DNA of 64,000 bases from Thereva unica (GCA_949987705.1 OX465283.1:158177850-158241849); one strand, 5' to 3'; counted from the first letter of the stretch, positions 46,251-58,414 are shown. The notes: generated from the letters alone by a model not told the origin. Made by a program: numbers and translations.

Positions 46251-46329
46251 CGCCGCCGGTGAACCCAGGATAACACATAAAAATTGTTTCGACATAATCC
46301 ATAAGAAATATTCCAAGCTTTTTAATTTG

Positions 46330-46395
46330 GGAAGAACATTTTTTATTTTCCTAACCAAAACCTATCAACAGCCATCCGCTTTGTAAACTTTAGTA
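46330..46395 (-). repeat. Dispersed repeat B, copy 3 (partial)
   Basis: The reverse complement holds AGTTTACAAAGCGG and GATAGGTTTTGG, as at 85-145. Confidence 0.55.
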
Positions 46396-47584
46396 GTAGT
46401 AGTATATATAATAGCAACTTTAGTAGGATATTTTGCATTCCTCATTTGTGAAATTATTGTTTTTAAGCTTATTACCAATTAACTGTTCACTAATTTAGTG
46501 CAAGTCGATTTAATAATTGTACAACTCAAAATGCAAATGCAATAAAACACAAAACCGAATTTTCTTTTGATGTAAACACTTCCATTTGAACATTTTAAAC
46601 GTGTGAATATTTGTAAATTCATACACATTTATGCCTTTTCAAATGGTCGCACAATATAAGGAGTCTTAATCATGTAGTACAGGTCAAATGGTGCCGTGCC
46701 GCCCACACAAATTTCTAAATTTTCCTTTGATTTGAAAAACGTTGTAGGACTTCCCAAATTTACTTACTTACTTTGTGATTTTTGGTACCAAGTTTTCACT
46801 CACATCAGATTTTTGTTGTCTCCTAAGTGAAACTTCAAATAAATTGTAAATATGTAGGTGTTGGGATAACTAAAATATGATACACATTCAAGATTGGAGG
46901 AGGTGTTTGATATTGCTCGATCTTTATTCAGTAATTGTCTTTTTGACTTGGTGAAGTTTACATTGAAATAACTGCTCACAATATATGTAATTGGTGCTTT
47001 ACCCTAATTTTTTCGCCAAAAAAATTCTATCTCCGCTACATCTGGAGTACAAAATCATTGATATCACTTTTTTTTTTTTAATTGGTGATATTAAAAATTC
47101 GTTTTCCACAGTACATCTTCCTGCATAAAATTCTCACTACTCTTTTGTCACATTGACAGATAAGGCAATACTATGATATGGCATAAAATCCCTCTAATCG
47201 GTGACAGCAGTTGTTCTCTCAGTAGAATAGCACTAGATAAGAACCACCTCAATTCTCACGTTTAGCCGCTTGTTTGTATTTAATGACGCAATCAAAATTA
47301 GGCTAATTCTTTCTTAGCTCATTTCGAACCCAAGTCTCAAAACTACGAATATTAATTATATTTATCAAATGTTAGGAAAATATTAGCAATAAGAATATAA
47401 AGTCTGTTAGCTGTTAGATAAGGGAGACGTGCGGAGGTGGAAAAAGTAGAAAGAGCTATGTACATGGAAGTTTACATTCACCTAATAAGAAATTAATGCT
47501 TTGGAGGCAACTGAACGTAAGAACGCTTGGTACCGAGTAATGCAGCAGGGCGTTCTACCGAAGAGTCCGCAGAATGATGCTATG
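46396..47584. other. Interval with nothing recognised
   Basis: No gene or paired repeat. Confidence 0.35.
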
Positions 47585-48121
47585 ACGTCCGCTATCCTAC
47601 AAAACAGAATGGCCCCATACGCCAGAAACATTATATGCCATTACCAGTATGACTTCAGCCCAGGAAAATCAATGGGAAAATGTCGAAAGTTTCAAAACTC
47701 ATTTCAACGCCTCTTCATAGGCTTTAAAGCCTCCTATGTTAGCAGAGCCAAAGTAGAGATCTGCAAAGCCATGAGAGAGTTCAGCATCCCTAACAAACTG
47801 ACTATGTAGATTGACCATGACCAATGTGACAAACCAAGTAAAGGTATCCGGAATACTGTCCAGACCAATCAACATGTATAATGGACTCCGACAAGGCTAC
47901 TGCATGACTACTAAAAGCCAACAAAGCCTACTATAGTCTGTCAAGGCTCTTTAAATCCAAGCATCTAACCATAACGTCTAAACTTTTACTATATAAGACG
48001 ATGGTCTTACCGGTTCTCACATATACATCCTAAACGTGGGTGCTTAGCAAAAACCCCTTGGCCGTTTTCGAGAGAAATATACTTCAGAAGATTGTTGGCC
48101 CCGTATATGAGGAAGGACGAT
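47585..48121 (+). pseudogene. RTE relic, internally deleted
   Basis: It matches the RTE at 16908-18230: SAILQNRMAPYARNIICHYQ, then KCRKFQNSFQRLFIGFKASY and MREFSIPNKLT. A deletion then removes the YADD core and joins to the segment beginning at 17668, with SLSRLFKSK and VLTYTS. Further small deletions and stops. It ends near the GGAAGGACGAT corresponding to 17880. Confidence 0.8.
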
Positions 48122-48370
48122 AGGATAAGATTACAAAATGAGTTTGTAAGAGATGCCACTCTTTTTCCTTTCGAGCCAGTACAATTTCATACTTCAAACC
48201 CGATTGCAAATAATGTAATGATTAATTTTCTTATTAGCACGCACGCGCCCGCCACAGATACGAAAATGTAAAAATTTCTTCGCTAGAGGCATGCACTTTC
48301 CCGCCACATCCACGCAAATGGAAAAAACCAGGCATGAACATTTAGAAATGCATCCACATCGGCATAGCCC

Positions 48371-48502
48371 ATTCCAAACGTGAGTGTTGTTTTACCAAGC
48401 TGTCCCCCAACTAAGCATTAACCACGTTCAATGTTGCTTGATCTACGCCATCGAACGAGAACTGTTCTACTGAGGATGCTATTGGCACCCTTTATGGTCA
48501 CC
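48371..48502 (-). repeat. 5S rRNA-derived segment (copy 4)
   Basis: The reverse complement runs GGTGACCATAAAG, GTTCTCGTTCGATGGCGTAG, CAAGCAACATTG, GGTTAATGCTTAGTTGGGGG and ACAGCTTGG, following insect 5S almost end to end, with about 12 extra bases after the 5' part. The interval 48503-49268 holds nothing else firm. Confidence 0.75.
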
Positions 48503-49268
48503 AAAATAATTGCCCCTTTTCTTCGTCCTATACAATTTGATAAAGCCATACAGGCGATTTCGTGCATGCCTGTAGCGGGATCGTGCATGCTAGGTGCGGG
48601 CGGGTTTTGTTTTTACTCGGGAATGAGGCGAGGTGCCATTGCAATGCCAAAATGGTAAAAAAAAATCAAGAAGAAAGAAGAAAAATCAAAATGAAGTGAT
48701 TTTTTACGAGTTTCATTCTAATATGCCTTAAATTGCCTCAGAGTAAGAGTAGAGCCTGAATCTAATATGACGTAACGCAACTGTACAAAACCTAACGAAC
48801 AAACAAGGGTGTTTATATGGCACCGACCTAAATTGACGTATTAAACTTAACGTTAACGTTCGTTAAATTTTCACATGTTACATATAGTGCCGTAAGAAGG
48901 GCGCAAACGCAGGCATCAGTCCCCAAACAGTTTTTCGGTTAAATTTTTTTTATTACACCGAGCATTTCTAAGCATTTCTTCCAAAACTTAAATAAAACAA
49001 ATAAATCGATTTGTAATCGCTTTTTGCATTTACAAAATCCATTTTAAACCTGCCACTTGTTACTTAACGTTTTCATTTAGAGACATGTGTCAAAAAGGCG
49101 TAAGTAAGTTCAAATTCGTTCAGTTGTCTTACGGTTTAATATGACATTAAGGTTCACGCTTAAGAGAGTAAAAAACCTATACCTCCAAAATATTTATATT
49201 TTACAACGACAATCAAACCTCGCCACTTTTCCTCATGTATGTTAAAAATCGAAATTTATCTCGATGCA

Positions 49269-49413
49269 CGTGGATTTACAATCCGACGTTTTTCTGTCGT
49301 GTCTCTTTTTTTTTAAGATTTCACCCAATCAGAAAAAATTTGATATCGCAGAAATTGTTTCTGATCTTAAAAAAGAGCGGCGAGACAGAAAAACGTCGGA
49401 TGTGTAAAACCAC
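49269..49413. mobile_element. Foldback MITE
   Basis: GTGGATTTACAATCCGACGT with TTTTCTGTCG at the left is mirrored by CGAGACAGAAAAACGTCGG and TGTAAAACCAC at the right. The arms are about 55 bp and the element about 145 bp. Confidence 0.6.
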
Positions 49414-49448
49414 CTTCATACAAAGAGTAGGAGGATATTATTTTTAAA

Positions 49449-49590
49449 GCGGGACATTAAAAAAATTCTGGCCTGAGTACAATTTACTATCGTGTAAGGG
49501 GCAAATGTACTGCTTCGTGTAAGTCCGGCTAATCTCTACTTTAAACTAAGTTCTGTAAAATTTTATAACATGAAATTCTCAAGAGTTACC
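49449..49590 (+). repeat. Dispersed repeat C, copy 3
   Basis: GGGACATTAAAAAAATTC, GAGTACAATTTACTATCGTG and CAAATGTACTGCTTCGTGTA, as in 10470-10605. The interval 49591-50039 has nothing else recognised. Confidence 0.65.
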
Positions 49591-50039
49591 TCACAGATGT
49601 TGTTCTGGATAATTTCTAAGTTCTCTAGATCTAGCTCATTTCTAAGTTCTCTGTATATCTTCAATCCTCGTTTAATTAATTTTCTGTCCTGATGTTAACA
49701 CTAAGATCATTTATAAAGATGCTGATAAGGGCTGAACCCAAATGCGAAACCTGCTAATTCATTTGATAGGAGACCATTAACTCGCACCTGAAGACGTCTG
49801 TTACATTTCCCTTCCAAACAAATCGGTGATCGTCGATCTATCACGAAAAACCGGGTTGTCTAGTAGCTATAATTTTTTAAGCAAAGGTCAACTGTTTTTA
49901 AACTATTTTTAGTTAACTATGACTGGGTAAACATTAGCCTATAGTTGATCACGTTGGATTTATCACCAGATCTAAAGTTGCGGCTGATATAGGACAATTT
50001 CCATACAGTAGGAATTGTTGAAAAAATCTGCGATCCTTT

Positions 50040-50815
50040 CACATCGTGAATGGAGTAATAGACCATGTAGTATTCAAAATGCCACAAACTTCTTCACTGA
50101 TGGCTCTAAGCTCAAGGGTCGAGGGGGAGGAGGAGCTTCTCACCGGAACTTGGGATTGAAGTCTCCTTCCGACTACTCGAAAACTGCACCGAAATCACCG
50201 AAATATGAAGGAAAACTGTAAAACTGACGAACTGGAAAGGTACGACCGACACTCTCCTTCCTGGAAAGGAAAGGGTGGTTATGCCTTCTGCTACCTTTAA
50301 ACTCCAATGCAAACAGCAAACAATGGCTCTACCAGAGAAACATTGGAGATCTTGACAAATTCACCTTGGTTAAAATGGTCAAGCGGACCACTTCAGTGCT
50401 GAGCCTCGTTAGACGAGACCTCTCAGTTACAGTGGGAGTGTTGACCGGACACTGTCTGATAGAGAGGCATGCAGCCCGCTCAGGTCTCGTAACTTACGAT
50501 TTCTGCAGAAGCTGTAGCTAGTCGAGGAAGAAAACGTAAAACACCTTTTCTGTCACTGCCCCGCCATAAGCAGAAAGAGACACCACTTTTGGTGAACCCT
50601 TCCTAAGCACTCTTGCGAAAATCCAAAAGTTTGGGATTCTGCAACTGAGAAGATTCATTACCTGCTCGAGGTGGTTTATCGAAAAAACGACATTTTAACA
50701 TCGGGTTAAAGTGGGATCATTATGGCATCACAAAGGGCCTATCCCTTTGGCCTAAGTGTTTGGGCTGTGCACCAGCAGCTCAGCCATATCTAACCTAACC
50801 CAATCTAACCTACCC
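50040..50815 (+). pseudogene. I-like non-LTR retrotransposon, RNase H region and 3' end
   Basis: NFFTDGSKLKGRGGGG (50083 onward) is the start of an RNase H domain. Broken frames lead to LTGHCLIERHAARSG, DFCRSC and HLFCHCP, then a 3' untranslated region ending in CTAAC repeats near 50795-50815. It is a diverged copy of the fragment at 1785-7443. Stops and indels throughout. RNase H places it in the I group in the broad sense. Confidence 0.7.
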
Positions 50816-50881
50816 TCATTGGTTCTCAAGCCTACTTCTTTGGCTGCTTCTTTAATCTCTTAGTAACATTCCTTGACTTGC

Positions 50882-50960
50882 TTCTTCTTCTTAAATAGCT
50901 CTACAATCGTTGCAGCACTCGGGCCTCAAGAGGTCTCCTCTGCCAGTCGTCTTTACAGCT
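50882..50960 (-). pseudogene. RTE-like 3' end with (GAA)n tail
   Basis: The minus strand encodes DWQRRPLEARVLQRL, then a stop and an AAGAAGAAGAAG tail. This is the layout of RTE C-termini, but a different family from 16908-18230. The interval 50961-51883 shows nothing further. Confidence 0.5.
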
Positions 50961-51883
50961 TACTAGTTCTCTAATTTGTTATTCGAAGCTTCCTTATATC
51001 TTCAACCATTAAAAATCCTGGCTACCAGTCTATCTTCTGAAGTTCAAAATAGATTGAAAGCATTACCAAGACCGCGCCTGACTAGCGTTCACCCAAAATA
51101 AAAGCCGACTAAATCGCCAATGAAAATACGACGAATTCGAACAAAGGTCGATCCGCAGATGTCCACAACGCCACGGCACTGATGATTTCCGTGTCAGTGG
51201 CTTCCGTGATGAATTTTTCACTGACATTCATACAGCACCTCAGATCAATGTTCAATGACATCTGACATTTTAGTTTTAAAATTTGGACAGTGATCTCAAG
51301 TGCGCCATGGAATTTAACGTGGGGATTCGTTTGAGGTTCGTTCTAGATAGACTGTTCGGGAAGTGGTCGCACAGAAACAAGTGTGAGTGTATCTCAAATA
51401 GATTTTACCTAAAATTCTGTTGAATTCTTATAAAATTTTCCGTTGAATTTCATAAATATTTTGTTTCACGTCCGGGATAAATTAGTAATATCGGTGGGAA
51501 CGTTTTTTTTCACGGATGCCTGAAGGATACTGACATCATCGTTGCCCCACTGTATCGAATGTCTGGGAACATGTCGCGCCTTTTTTAATTTGTTTTCATG
51601 GAATTATATTGAACCGATAATTTTTTTCACTGATGATCTCGGTAGTGCACTGTAGTCACCGTCACGTCACGGATATACATATGTAGATCGACCTCAAGTA
51701 GACCCAATCATATTAGTCTATCCCTTTCCAGGATCATATCATATTAGCTCCCATTCCTTTTGGTTCTGAATGCATACGTCCTCGTCTATAATGGGTCTTT
51801 CAGATTTACATTGAAACTGCACACTTACACACAGAAACAAAACTAGTAGGGATGTGGGTTCGACCCTTTCGGTCCACACGATC

Positions 51884-52596
51884 AACTTCCCAGTATGATG
51901 GATGTTGAATATATGATTGGATATTTTAGTAATAAATGAACAATAGGAAATATAGAATATATCTATAATACCGACAATTTGTCACAATTGTTTATCAATA
52001 TTTTCGCTAAAATGTCAAACTAAATGTGCGCACTTACAATATTAGGATGACGAAAATGTATATAAAATTGATGTATTAATGTTTTTCGGTACCTCAATGA
52101 AGTCGATATAGTTTTTAGTTCGCGCGGTATCGTGCAGGTACAAAAATCACTTAAGTCATTTAAACCAAAAACCGCTGGACCGAATATTATAAAAATCTTT
52201 TCAGATTATATTGTCGCTAATACGCTTCGAACGGCACCTCAAGTAAGTCAATATCTTTCGTGGTTCGTGCGATATCGTGCAGGTACAAAAATCACTTACG
52301 TCGCTTAAACAAAAAAACGGCTGGACCGAATTTCATGAAAATCTTTTCAGATCATATTTCGGTTAATACGCTTCGAACGACATCTCAACGAAGTCGATAT
52401 CAGTTTTGGTTCGCGCGATATCGTGCAGGAAAAAATGACCACATCCGTACGCACATACACACACACACACACACATACTTCCTCCCAATTTTTTGCTTAA
52501 AATGCTCCTGGGACCTTGAAAGATGAAAATACGTTGAAATTTTCGATTTCGATTTTCGGACCGATTACAATAACTTCCTATAATGGGAAGTTAATA
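51884..52596 (-). mobile_element. TIR element containing a 145-bp tandem repeat
   Basis: AACTTCCCAGTATGATGG at the left and CCTATAATGGGAAGTT at the right form imperfect inverted ends. A (CA)n run lies at 52453-52471. I recognise this sequence type as a common insect repeat but cannot name its superfamily. Confidence 0.5.
52088..52430. repeat. Tandem repeat, about 145-bp unit, 2.4 copies
   Basis: CGTGCAGG recurs at 52131, 52276 and 52422, giving periods of 145 and 146 bp. Each unit holds ACCTCAANGAAGTCGATAT, TTCGCGCGATATCGTGCAGG and GCTGGACCGAAT, with 10-20 percent divergence. Confidence 0.8.
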
Positions 52597-54329
52597 ATAA
52601 TAAGGCCTGAGACAAAGTTGCATTAATAACAATAAAACGATTTCGTCATTTCACGTTTCACTTACTTAAATCCTTTGTAATCGGTGGCTTCCAATGCATG
52701 TTGCGCTTCGATTTTACATCAGTTGACAACCGACGAACATGTGTCAACTCACAGAATGTAGAAAGCATTACGAGCGAAGGTTAAGAAATATTTTTAGAAC
52801 GTTATGGGGATTTGCTCAACATTTCCCCGCCAAAGTGCGCGGCGTACGTTTCCGCATCAGAATTTCATCCGGAAAATTTCATTTCAACTCCGAATAACGA
52901 GATCAAATCCAAATCCAGCAACAAACTAGCTAAGAAGCGGCGTGCAACAGATTAGGCTCTGCCCTGGGTGCACTTTTATCGGCATTTCGAAAGGGCGTTG
53001 CGTAAGATGGCGACCTTAGCGTTCTAAATTTGAAAATATTTTAAGCTGCATTTTACGCCTTATTCCGCCAGAGCGGGTTTATTAAAGCGCAATCAATTTG
53101 TAAGTCTTCGCAGCTCACGCATATACCGTAATGCCTTCAATTCGATTCGAAAGCGGATTACTTAAAATGTAAGAATTCGATGGCGTTTTCGAATCGATCA
53201 AAGTTGGACCGCCAAAAGACGACAACGACGATGGCGATGGCGACGACTACGACGACGTCGCGACTACAGTGGTTGACACTGTGTGCGCCCTTGAAGCCCT
53301 AATTAATTGCCTGTGCAGGAAGAATGCACCCCGTGCACACAGAAGAGCGCCTTTTAATAGCCGCGGCTCAATGTGTCATCTATCACACTTCCAATAATTA
53401 TTATTGGTGTACTTGTCCCGGTGCTTGTAGCGCTGCGGTGTCGACGTCTATTTGTTGGCTTACTGTCTGCGAGTTACGGGCATATCCAAAGATGAGCCAC
53501 ACCTTAATCACTTTAAAAGGAAAATAATTTAAAAATTGCATTCATAATTCACTGCAGCCGTGTGCACCGCATTTACATGCACTCAAGCTAATGCCTGGCT
53601 CTGGTACAGCATTCTAGTTCGTCATGCGAGCAGCTTATTTGGCATGCATGAGGCCAATCGAGGATGTAGAACCAGCTGCGACGATACTCGTTTCGTTCAC
53701 AGTTTTTCAGGTATTGGAAATTCAAGGTTTCCATAAGCGATTATTAAAAACCGTTTTTTTTCGCGAGCGATTGATTGGCGTTAGTTTGGGGGCTGCTATC
53801 GAGGTGATGTTTTCGTAGTCTTGGCGTTTTGTGAATAGCTAAGGTCTTTTCAGCAGAGGGTAAACAAAAGGTGTTATGCAACTAGGTGCAACAAATAAAG
53901 CTCCAACCAAACTTCAGCGGCGAATAAAGCGGCAAATCCATTAACTGCCAGAAAGGTAAATAATAGTAAGGCGGAATGTATTGCGATGTAAGAGTCGTCA
54001 TAAACGTGGGTCCCTTTTATGGACTGGCTAAATTAGAGCTCTTTCGAATGCGGTAAGAAGATGATACAGGTCAGCTTTTTCTTTTTAATTTTCAACTATT
54101 TGCGAAATACCTTCTGATTCACCATCTGTACCTGTTGCTGCCTCTGACGGGATCAATTAATGTGACGAGACTCCGGACGAGCGCATCTCTGAATTTGAAG
54201 GTTAGCCTTGATGATGTTTACCATCGATTATCTTTGATAAATTTTTATACGGGTGCTGGATCCGACAGAATAACAAATAATTTTCAAAAAAATGTGCTGT
54301 GGAGCTGCGTTTGTCCTGCCTCGTAGCTC
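52597..54329. other. Apparently unique DNA, GC-richer from 52.8 to 53.9 kb
   Basis: No transposon motif. A GAC/GACGAC run lies at 53217-53258. Short ORFs (for example 53324-53527) have no recognised domain. It could be conserved noncoding DNA of a nearby gene. Confidence 0.35.
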
Positions 54330-54600
54330 TTCGTAAAGGGGACCTCGGATATGCAAATGTTGACAAAGTCGGTAGACAGAACAGTAAAGAAAGTCTTCAC
54401 TGGTATCATCGAAGGAGAAAGGCCGAAGGCAGACCGAGGAAAAGATGGAAAGGTGCGGTTGTAGCCAACGCGGAGACATTACTCCACAAATCGGACTGGA
54501 GAACTTCGGCCAGAAATCGAGAAGACGAGGAAAAGATTAGAGGAGGCCAAGGTTAGAGTTGGGTTGTAGCGTCATCGGAAGAAGAAGAACAATAAACTGT
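54330..54600 (+). pseudogene. RTE-like C-terminal relic, second family
   Basis: The frame has RRKAEGRPRKRWKGAVVANA, then ETLLHKSDWRTSARNREDEE, matching the GRPRxRWxDxV...NWRxxARNRDxWR end of RTE elements. It ends near a stop and GAAGAAGAAGAAC. A poly-G run follows. Confidence 0.6.
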
Positions 54601-54609
54601 ATGAGTTGT

Positions 54610-54623
54610 GGGGGGGGGGGGGG
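54610..54623 (+). repeat. Poly-G run of 14
   Basis: Uninterrupted G run. Confidence 0.85.
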
Positions 54624-54659
54624 TCGTAACGTTTTAGCCGCTGGGGCCCTGCAGGTTTT

Positions 54660-54880
54660 TTCATATGACCCGGTATTTTTATAACTCCATAATCTATTTC
54701 CATGAATACGGCACCAGTATACGCAGAATATTCCCACCTATCTGTTATTGTGAAAGTGGAAATTCCCCTTACCAAATACGAAGCTAACGTATAATCGACC
54801 ATTCCAAACCCGAGTGTCGTTTTACCAAGCGGTCCCCCAACTAAGTACTAACCACGTCAAATGCTGCTTGTTCTACAGAA
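54660..54880 (-). repeat. 5S rRNA-derived repeat (copy 5) with body
   Basis: At 54799-54880 the reverse complement carries GTGGTTAGTACTTAGTTGGG and GGACCGCTTGG, the best-preserved control region of the set; the 5' end of the 5S is truncated. At 54660-54798 it continues into a body (ACTGGTGCCGTATTCATGG) shared with 185-300 and in part with 15890-15956. Confidence 0.7.
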
Positions 54881-55261
54881 GTAAGGATTGTGGTTATATT
54901 ATCCCTCAATAATAGCGGTTTTTCTAAGTAGGCTCTGGATCAAAGCATTGTGCGAGGTTTAGACCTCTCATCAGGCTTTTGTACACCCAAAAAACTTCAA
55001 TAGTCTGTTATCACTTTCCTTCTACTTAGCATCAGCAATCTATATGCGTTGCTAAAGTTGTCACAATCAGGGCGTAGGTTAACTGCATTCCATGTTATTA
55101 ATGTGCAGCATCTCTAGCAAAAAATCTTTTGTTGTAGTGCCCCTCAACTTCCGATATCGTGACGTTGTTGAGGTCAGGTTTGCGCTTATTCTCTATGTAA
55201 TGGAGAGTTAGAGCAATTTTTTTTTTTTTTTGGGAACCTCCATTGTTAATATCAGAGGGAT
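54881..55261. other. Interval with nothing recognised
   Basis: A T run at 55218-55231; no other feature. Confidence 0.35.
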
Positions 55262-55790
55262 ACCCTGAGAGACGTTTACGATGTTTTTGTTTGGAGGGAC
55301 TACCGCACTTTTCCCAACCGTTATTAGTGGTTTTCTCTCAATCCCCAAAAACAACCTTGGCATGTCTGGACAAGGTGCAAAAGCGTGCCATCAAACTCAT
55401 TGATGATAACGCCTATTGCGCCTCCATAAACTTTTTAAGCAGAATGTAGCAAGCCTCTCCAAATGTTATCGCTATTACCATAGCGACTGGTCCAGTGAGA
55501 TTAACGACCTTCACAATTCGTTTTCCCTCAACCCCTACAGCCGCAGACTAGACTGGTGCTACAGAGGGTGATTCCTAAGCTTGCTTTCTCCGCATAAAAT
55601 GAAAAGAAACTCAAGATTTCTAACTCAGATCCTACTCCTCCCTCCCCGGGACTATGACAGAGAACGTTAAGATCACATTTGTCCTCCTCGAGGCATAGCC
55701 ATTCCGGTCGCCCATTGTTGATAACTTAAGGAGCAGTGGTCTGGTCAGTGACTTTCCTTTAAGGAGGAGAGTCTACCCTTCATGTGTAAC
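55262..55790 (+). pseudogene. Non-LTR RT C-terminal relic (CR1/Jockey-like)
   Basis: It contains SPKTTLACLDKVQKRAIKLI, then SLSKCYRYYHSDWSSEINDL in another frame, then SFSLNPYSRRLD. This matches the region LLDKVQKRAxxLID...VASLSLFYRYYxGxCSSEL found at the C-terminus of CR1/Jockey-like RTs. Frameshifts and stops. Confidence 0.65.
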
Positions 55791-56831
55791 TCACGATAGT
55801 TGTTGACGGAAAAGTGAGGAATGCTTGATTGTTGTTTGAGTAATTCTTAAAAATCATTTTAGAGCGCCCATTTTTATATTACTAAAGTACTCTTGAAACA
55901 ATGAACAAAATTCTACTTAGAATTCATATGATATCTCGAAAAACACCAACAACTCCACAACAACGAAAAAAGTGTGTCTAATTCAAGGTTTTCCAGTTTC
56001 TTGGATAAAAATGGCGGCCTACGTGTTCGGGCTGAAATCGAACGCAGCTTTTCTTCAATTTTTAATAACGAATTTCTTCAGCTGCTCGGCTGCGCTGCGT
56101 TTTTTTTTCGTTCATTAGCAAGCAGCGATCAGCTACTCCCTTCACATAAAGCAATCGCCACAGCCGACCTCAGTGCACTCTCGCAGCTCGTAACTACAGT
56201 ACAATCGTAAACTAGAGTAATTAGAATGGAAAAATACAACTGAGGAAGGTGTGCACAGGTAAAGGTAAGCTAATACGCGCGTCATTTAAATTATTTAAAA
56301 CAATTCTTGCCCGTGGACGGTGCGCGGTGCTGCCTTGCGAAATCTATTGACATTAGAAGCTGCTGCTTCGCTACAGCGGCGGCGCTAGCAGGGATCTTGC
56401 TCATTGGCTGGATCGAAGATCTCTTGGCAGCTCGGCGTTCGATGGACGTGGGGCGCTCGCTAGGCTAGGTGGCGATAAAGCGAAGCTTTTATAAAACTGC
56501 AAAATGTCGAATGAAATCACTTTTCTGGTTCGTGTTTTCATCATTAGTCACCGCCAAGGTTAGACAAGTTTTCTTGGGTTTTCCGATCAGGAATTCATTT
56601 GGCTTTCGTTTTTCTCGTTTTATTGCAATATTTGTTCTGAGCAGTTTGGGTTCTGGTTTTGTTGTTTTTCTAATTTGTTGTGCTGTTTAAGATGTTTTCG
56701 TCGTAGTACAAAGGAAACGCTGTGGAATTGTGAATAGTTCAAAAGCAATTCAGTTTGTTTTTCATCATTTTCTGGACGATGATAACATGTAGGACAATAG
56801 TGTTGTAGGAAAAAATCAGGCTTAATAGTTT
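55791..56831. other. Apparently unique DNA, nothing recognised
   Basis: Partly GC richer at 56.0-56.47 kb. ORFs at 55974-56210 and 56469-56690 lack domains. Confidence 0.35.
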
Positions 56832-56940
56832 GGGCATTTTCATAAACGCAAGACTGCCGCAACATTGCAGAATTCAGCTACAGACTTCCTATTGCTGAAT
56901 TCTGCAATGTTGCGGCAGTCTTGCGTTTATGAAAATGCCC
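56832..56940. repeat. Perfect 47-bp inverted repeat (hairpin)
   Basis: The left arm 56832-56878 (GGGCATTTTCATAAACGCAA ... GAATTCAGC) is the exact reverse complement of 56894-56940. The loop is 15 bases. No mismatch in 47 bp. Confidence 0.95.
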
Positions 56941-57477
56941 TTTTGCTACAAAATTGAACAAGATTCAAAGAAAGGCATGCTTTTACATCACCAGGATATT
57001 TTGAATCGAGAAAATCACAACTACTTTCTTAAAAGTCCAAAAATCTTACTGGCCGGTCACTCAAGTTATGAAAGATCAAGGGTCACCAAAATCAGTCCCC
57101 GTCTGCAGGCAACAAGACGAATATCGAATTTTTCAATGACTTTTCCACATGTAGCTGAAGTCATTTCACGAATTTCAACTTGTATCTATGTTCTTTAGTT
57201 TAGATCACTGTTACCTAAACTTTCGACATCTATGTACCTTACTATAGTTTTCGTAACGCTGAGTACCCCTTGTCAAAAAAATTCATATACTGCGCGATAA
57301 AAGCTTGAAAAATGTGAAGCAACTAATGTGGCGTTTACTGACAGCATTTTAACTACGCGACACAAGTTTGACCTCACCAGTCTGAATACACTTCTCATAA
57401 GACCAAGAGCGAATGGTTGTTAGTGAAGTTGTAAATTTAAATTTTTTAGTATTTTTTTTTTAATATTTTACAAATAG

Positions 57478-57840
57478 GGCAGTTGAAACGCTTATCACGT
57501 GAAGAAATCCAGCGGATCAAAACGTTGAAAGTATAAGGGTACTCTATCAGGGAAATCGCTTTTAGATTGGGTAGAAGCCCCGGAGTCATCAATAACTTGC
57601 TTAGGGACCTCGAAAATTAAGTTAGGAAGGCGATACCAGGGAGACCAAGGGCAACGACAAAGAGAGAAAGGAGTAGGATCCTGCAAACAGTGGCAAATTC
57701 ATTCATGACTTTCAGGGAAATTGAAACTGAAGTCGGAGTTAACGACAACGACTTCCAAGTTGCCAACAAATGTATCTTTTCAGACGAAAAATGCGGACTT
57801 GATAGAATGTGGAAAAAAGAAAGGTTTCTGACTCGACATC
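57478..57840 (+). pseudogene. Tc3-like transposase relic
   Basis: The frame starts QLKRLSREEIQRIKTLKV, then GYSIREIAFRLGRSPGVINN, GRPRATTKRERSRI and SFMTFREIETEVGVN: the paired helix-turn-helix region of Tc1/Tc3-type transposases. An internal deletion then joins to KCIFSDEKCG, the block around the first catalytic aspartate (normally VxFSDEKKFNLDG). A stop follows GYSIR's preceding codon. The C-terminal half is missing. The upstream 56941-57477 has no other feature. Confidence 0.65.
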
Positions 57841-57989
57841 ATCGCCAGTAGGGTTTGTCGGTTTTTAAAAACTGGTTTTGAAATCCGAGTTTTAAAGGAA
57901 AATCAATTTGAAAACCGGGTTTTTTCAGTAACAAAAACGAGTTTATATTTAAACATAACACTTCTTCACCGGCCGAACGCAATGTACGA

Positions 57990-58308
57990 CGCAAGTTCGA
58001 GCAAATTGGTGTACTGAACTTCAATTTTAGCCTCAGTTCCCATACATTTTCACAAATTCTGAACTCAGGAAAAATCAAGCCTCAGTTCGCCCAACAGAGA
58101 GCATGAAATTGAGGTTGAACGTAAAAGCTCGCTCAAAAGAGAGAGTAATCAACTGGAATAATAGAATATCATTCCAGTGAGCGTTTGCATTTCTAGCTTC
58201 TGGCGAGAAAGCAACAACAATTTCAACCCCGAATTCAACATGCCATCCATTGAAGCCACTTATGCGAATTGAATTGAACTTTATTGAACTGAAGCCTAGT
58301 GAAGCCTA
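57990..58308. repeat. Dispersed repeat E, copy 3
   Basis: GCAAGTTCGAGCAAATTGGT opens it; CTCAGTTCGCCCAACAGA, CTCAAAAGAGAG, CTGGAATAATAGAATATCAT and GCCACTTATGCGAATTGAA follow, close to 45968-46250. Confidence 0.7.
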
Positions 58309-58414
58309 GGTAACGGTATTTATGAATTTTAAAAAACTTTTCAAAAATAAAAAAATGCAATTTAATCGGGTAATTTTAGCTATCATATAAAAGAACCATT
58401 TTTTACATTACACA

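Noticed and set aside
48371..48502. Functional 5S rRNA gene
   Set aside because: Substitutions in stems and an extra stretch after the 5' part would disrupt 5S structure; copies are dispersed, not tandem.
50112..50312. Minus-strand ORF inside the I-like relic
   Set aside because: It is antisense to the recognisable RNase H region and has no domain of its own.
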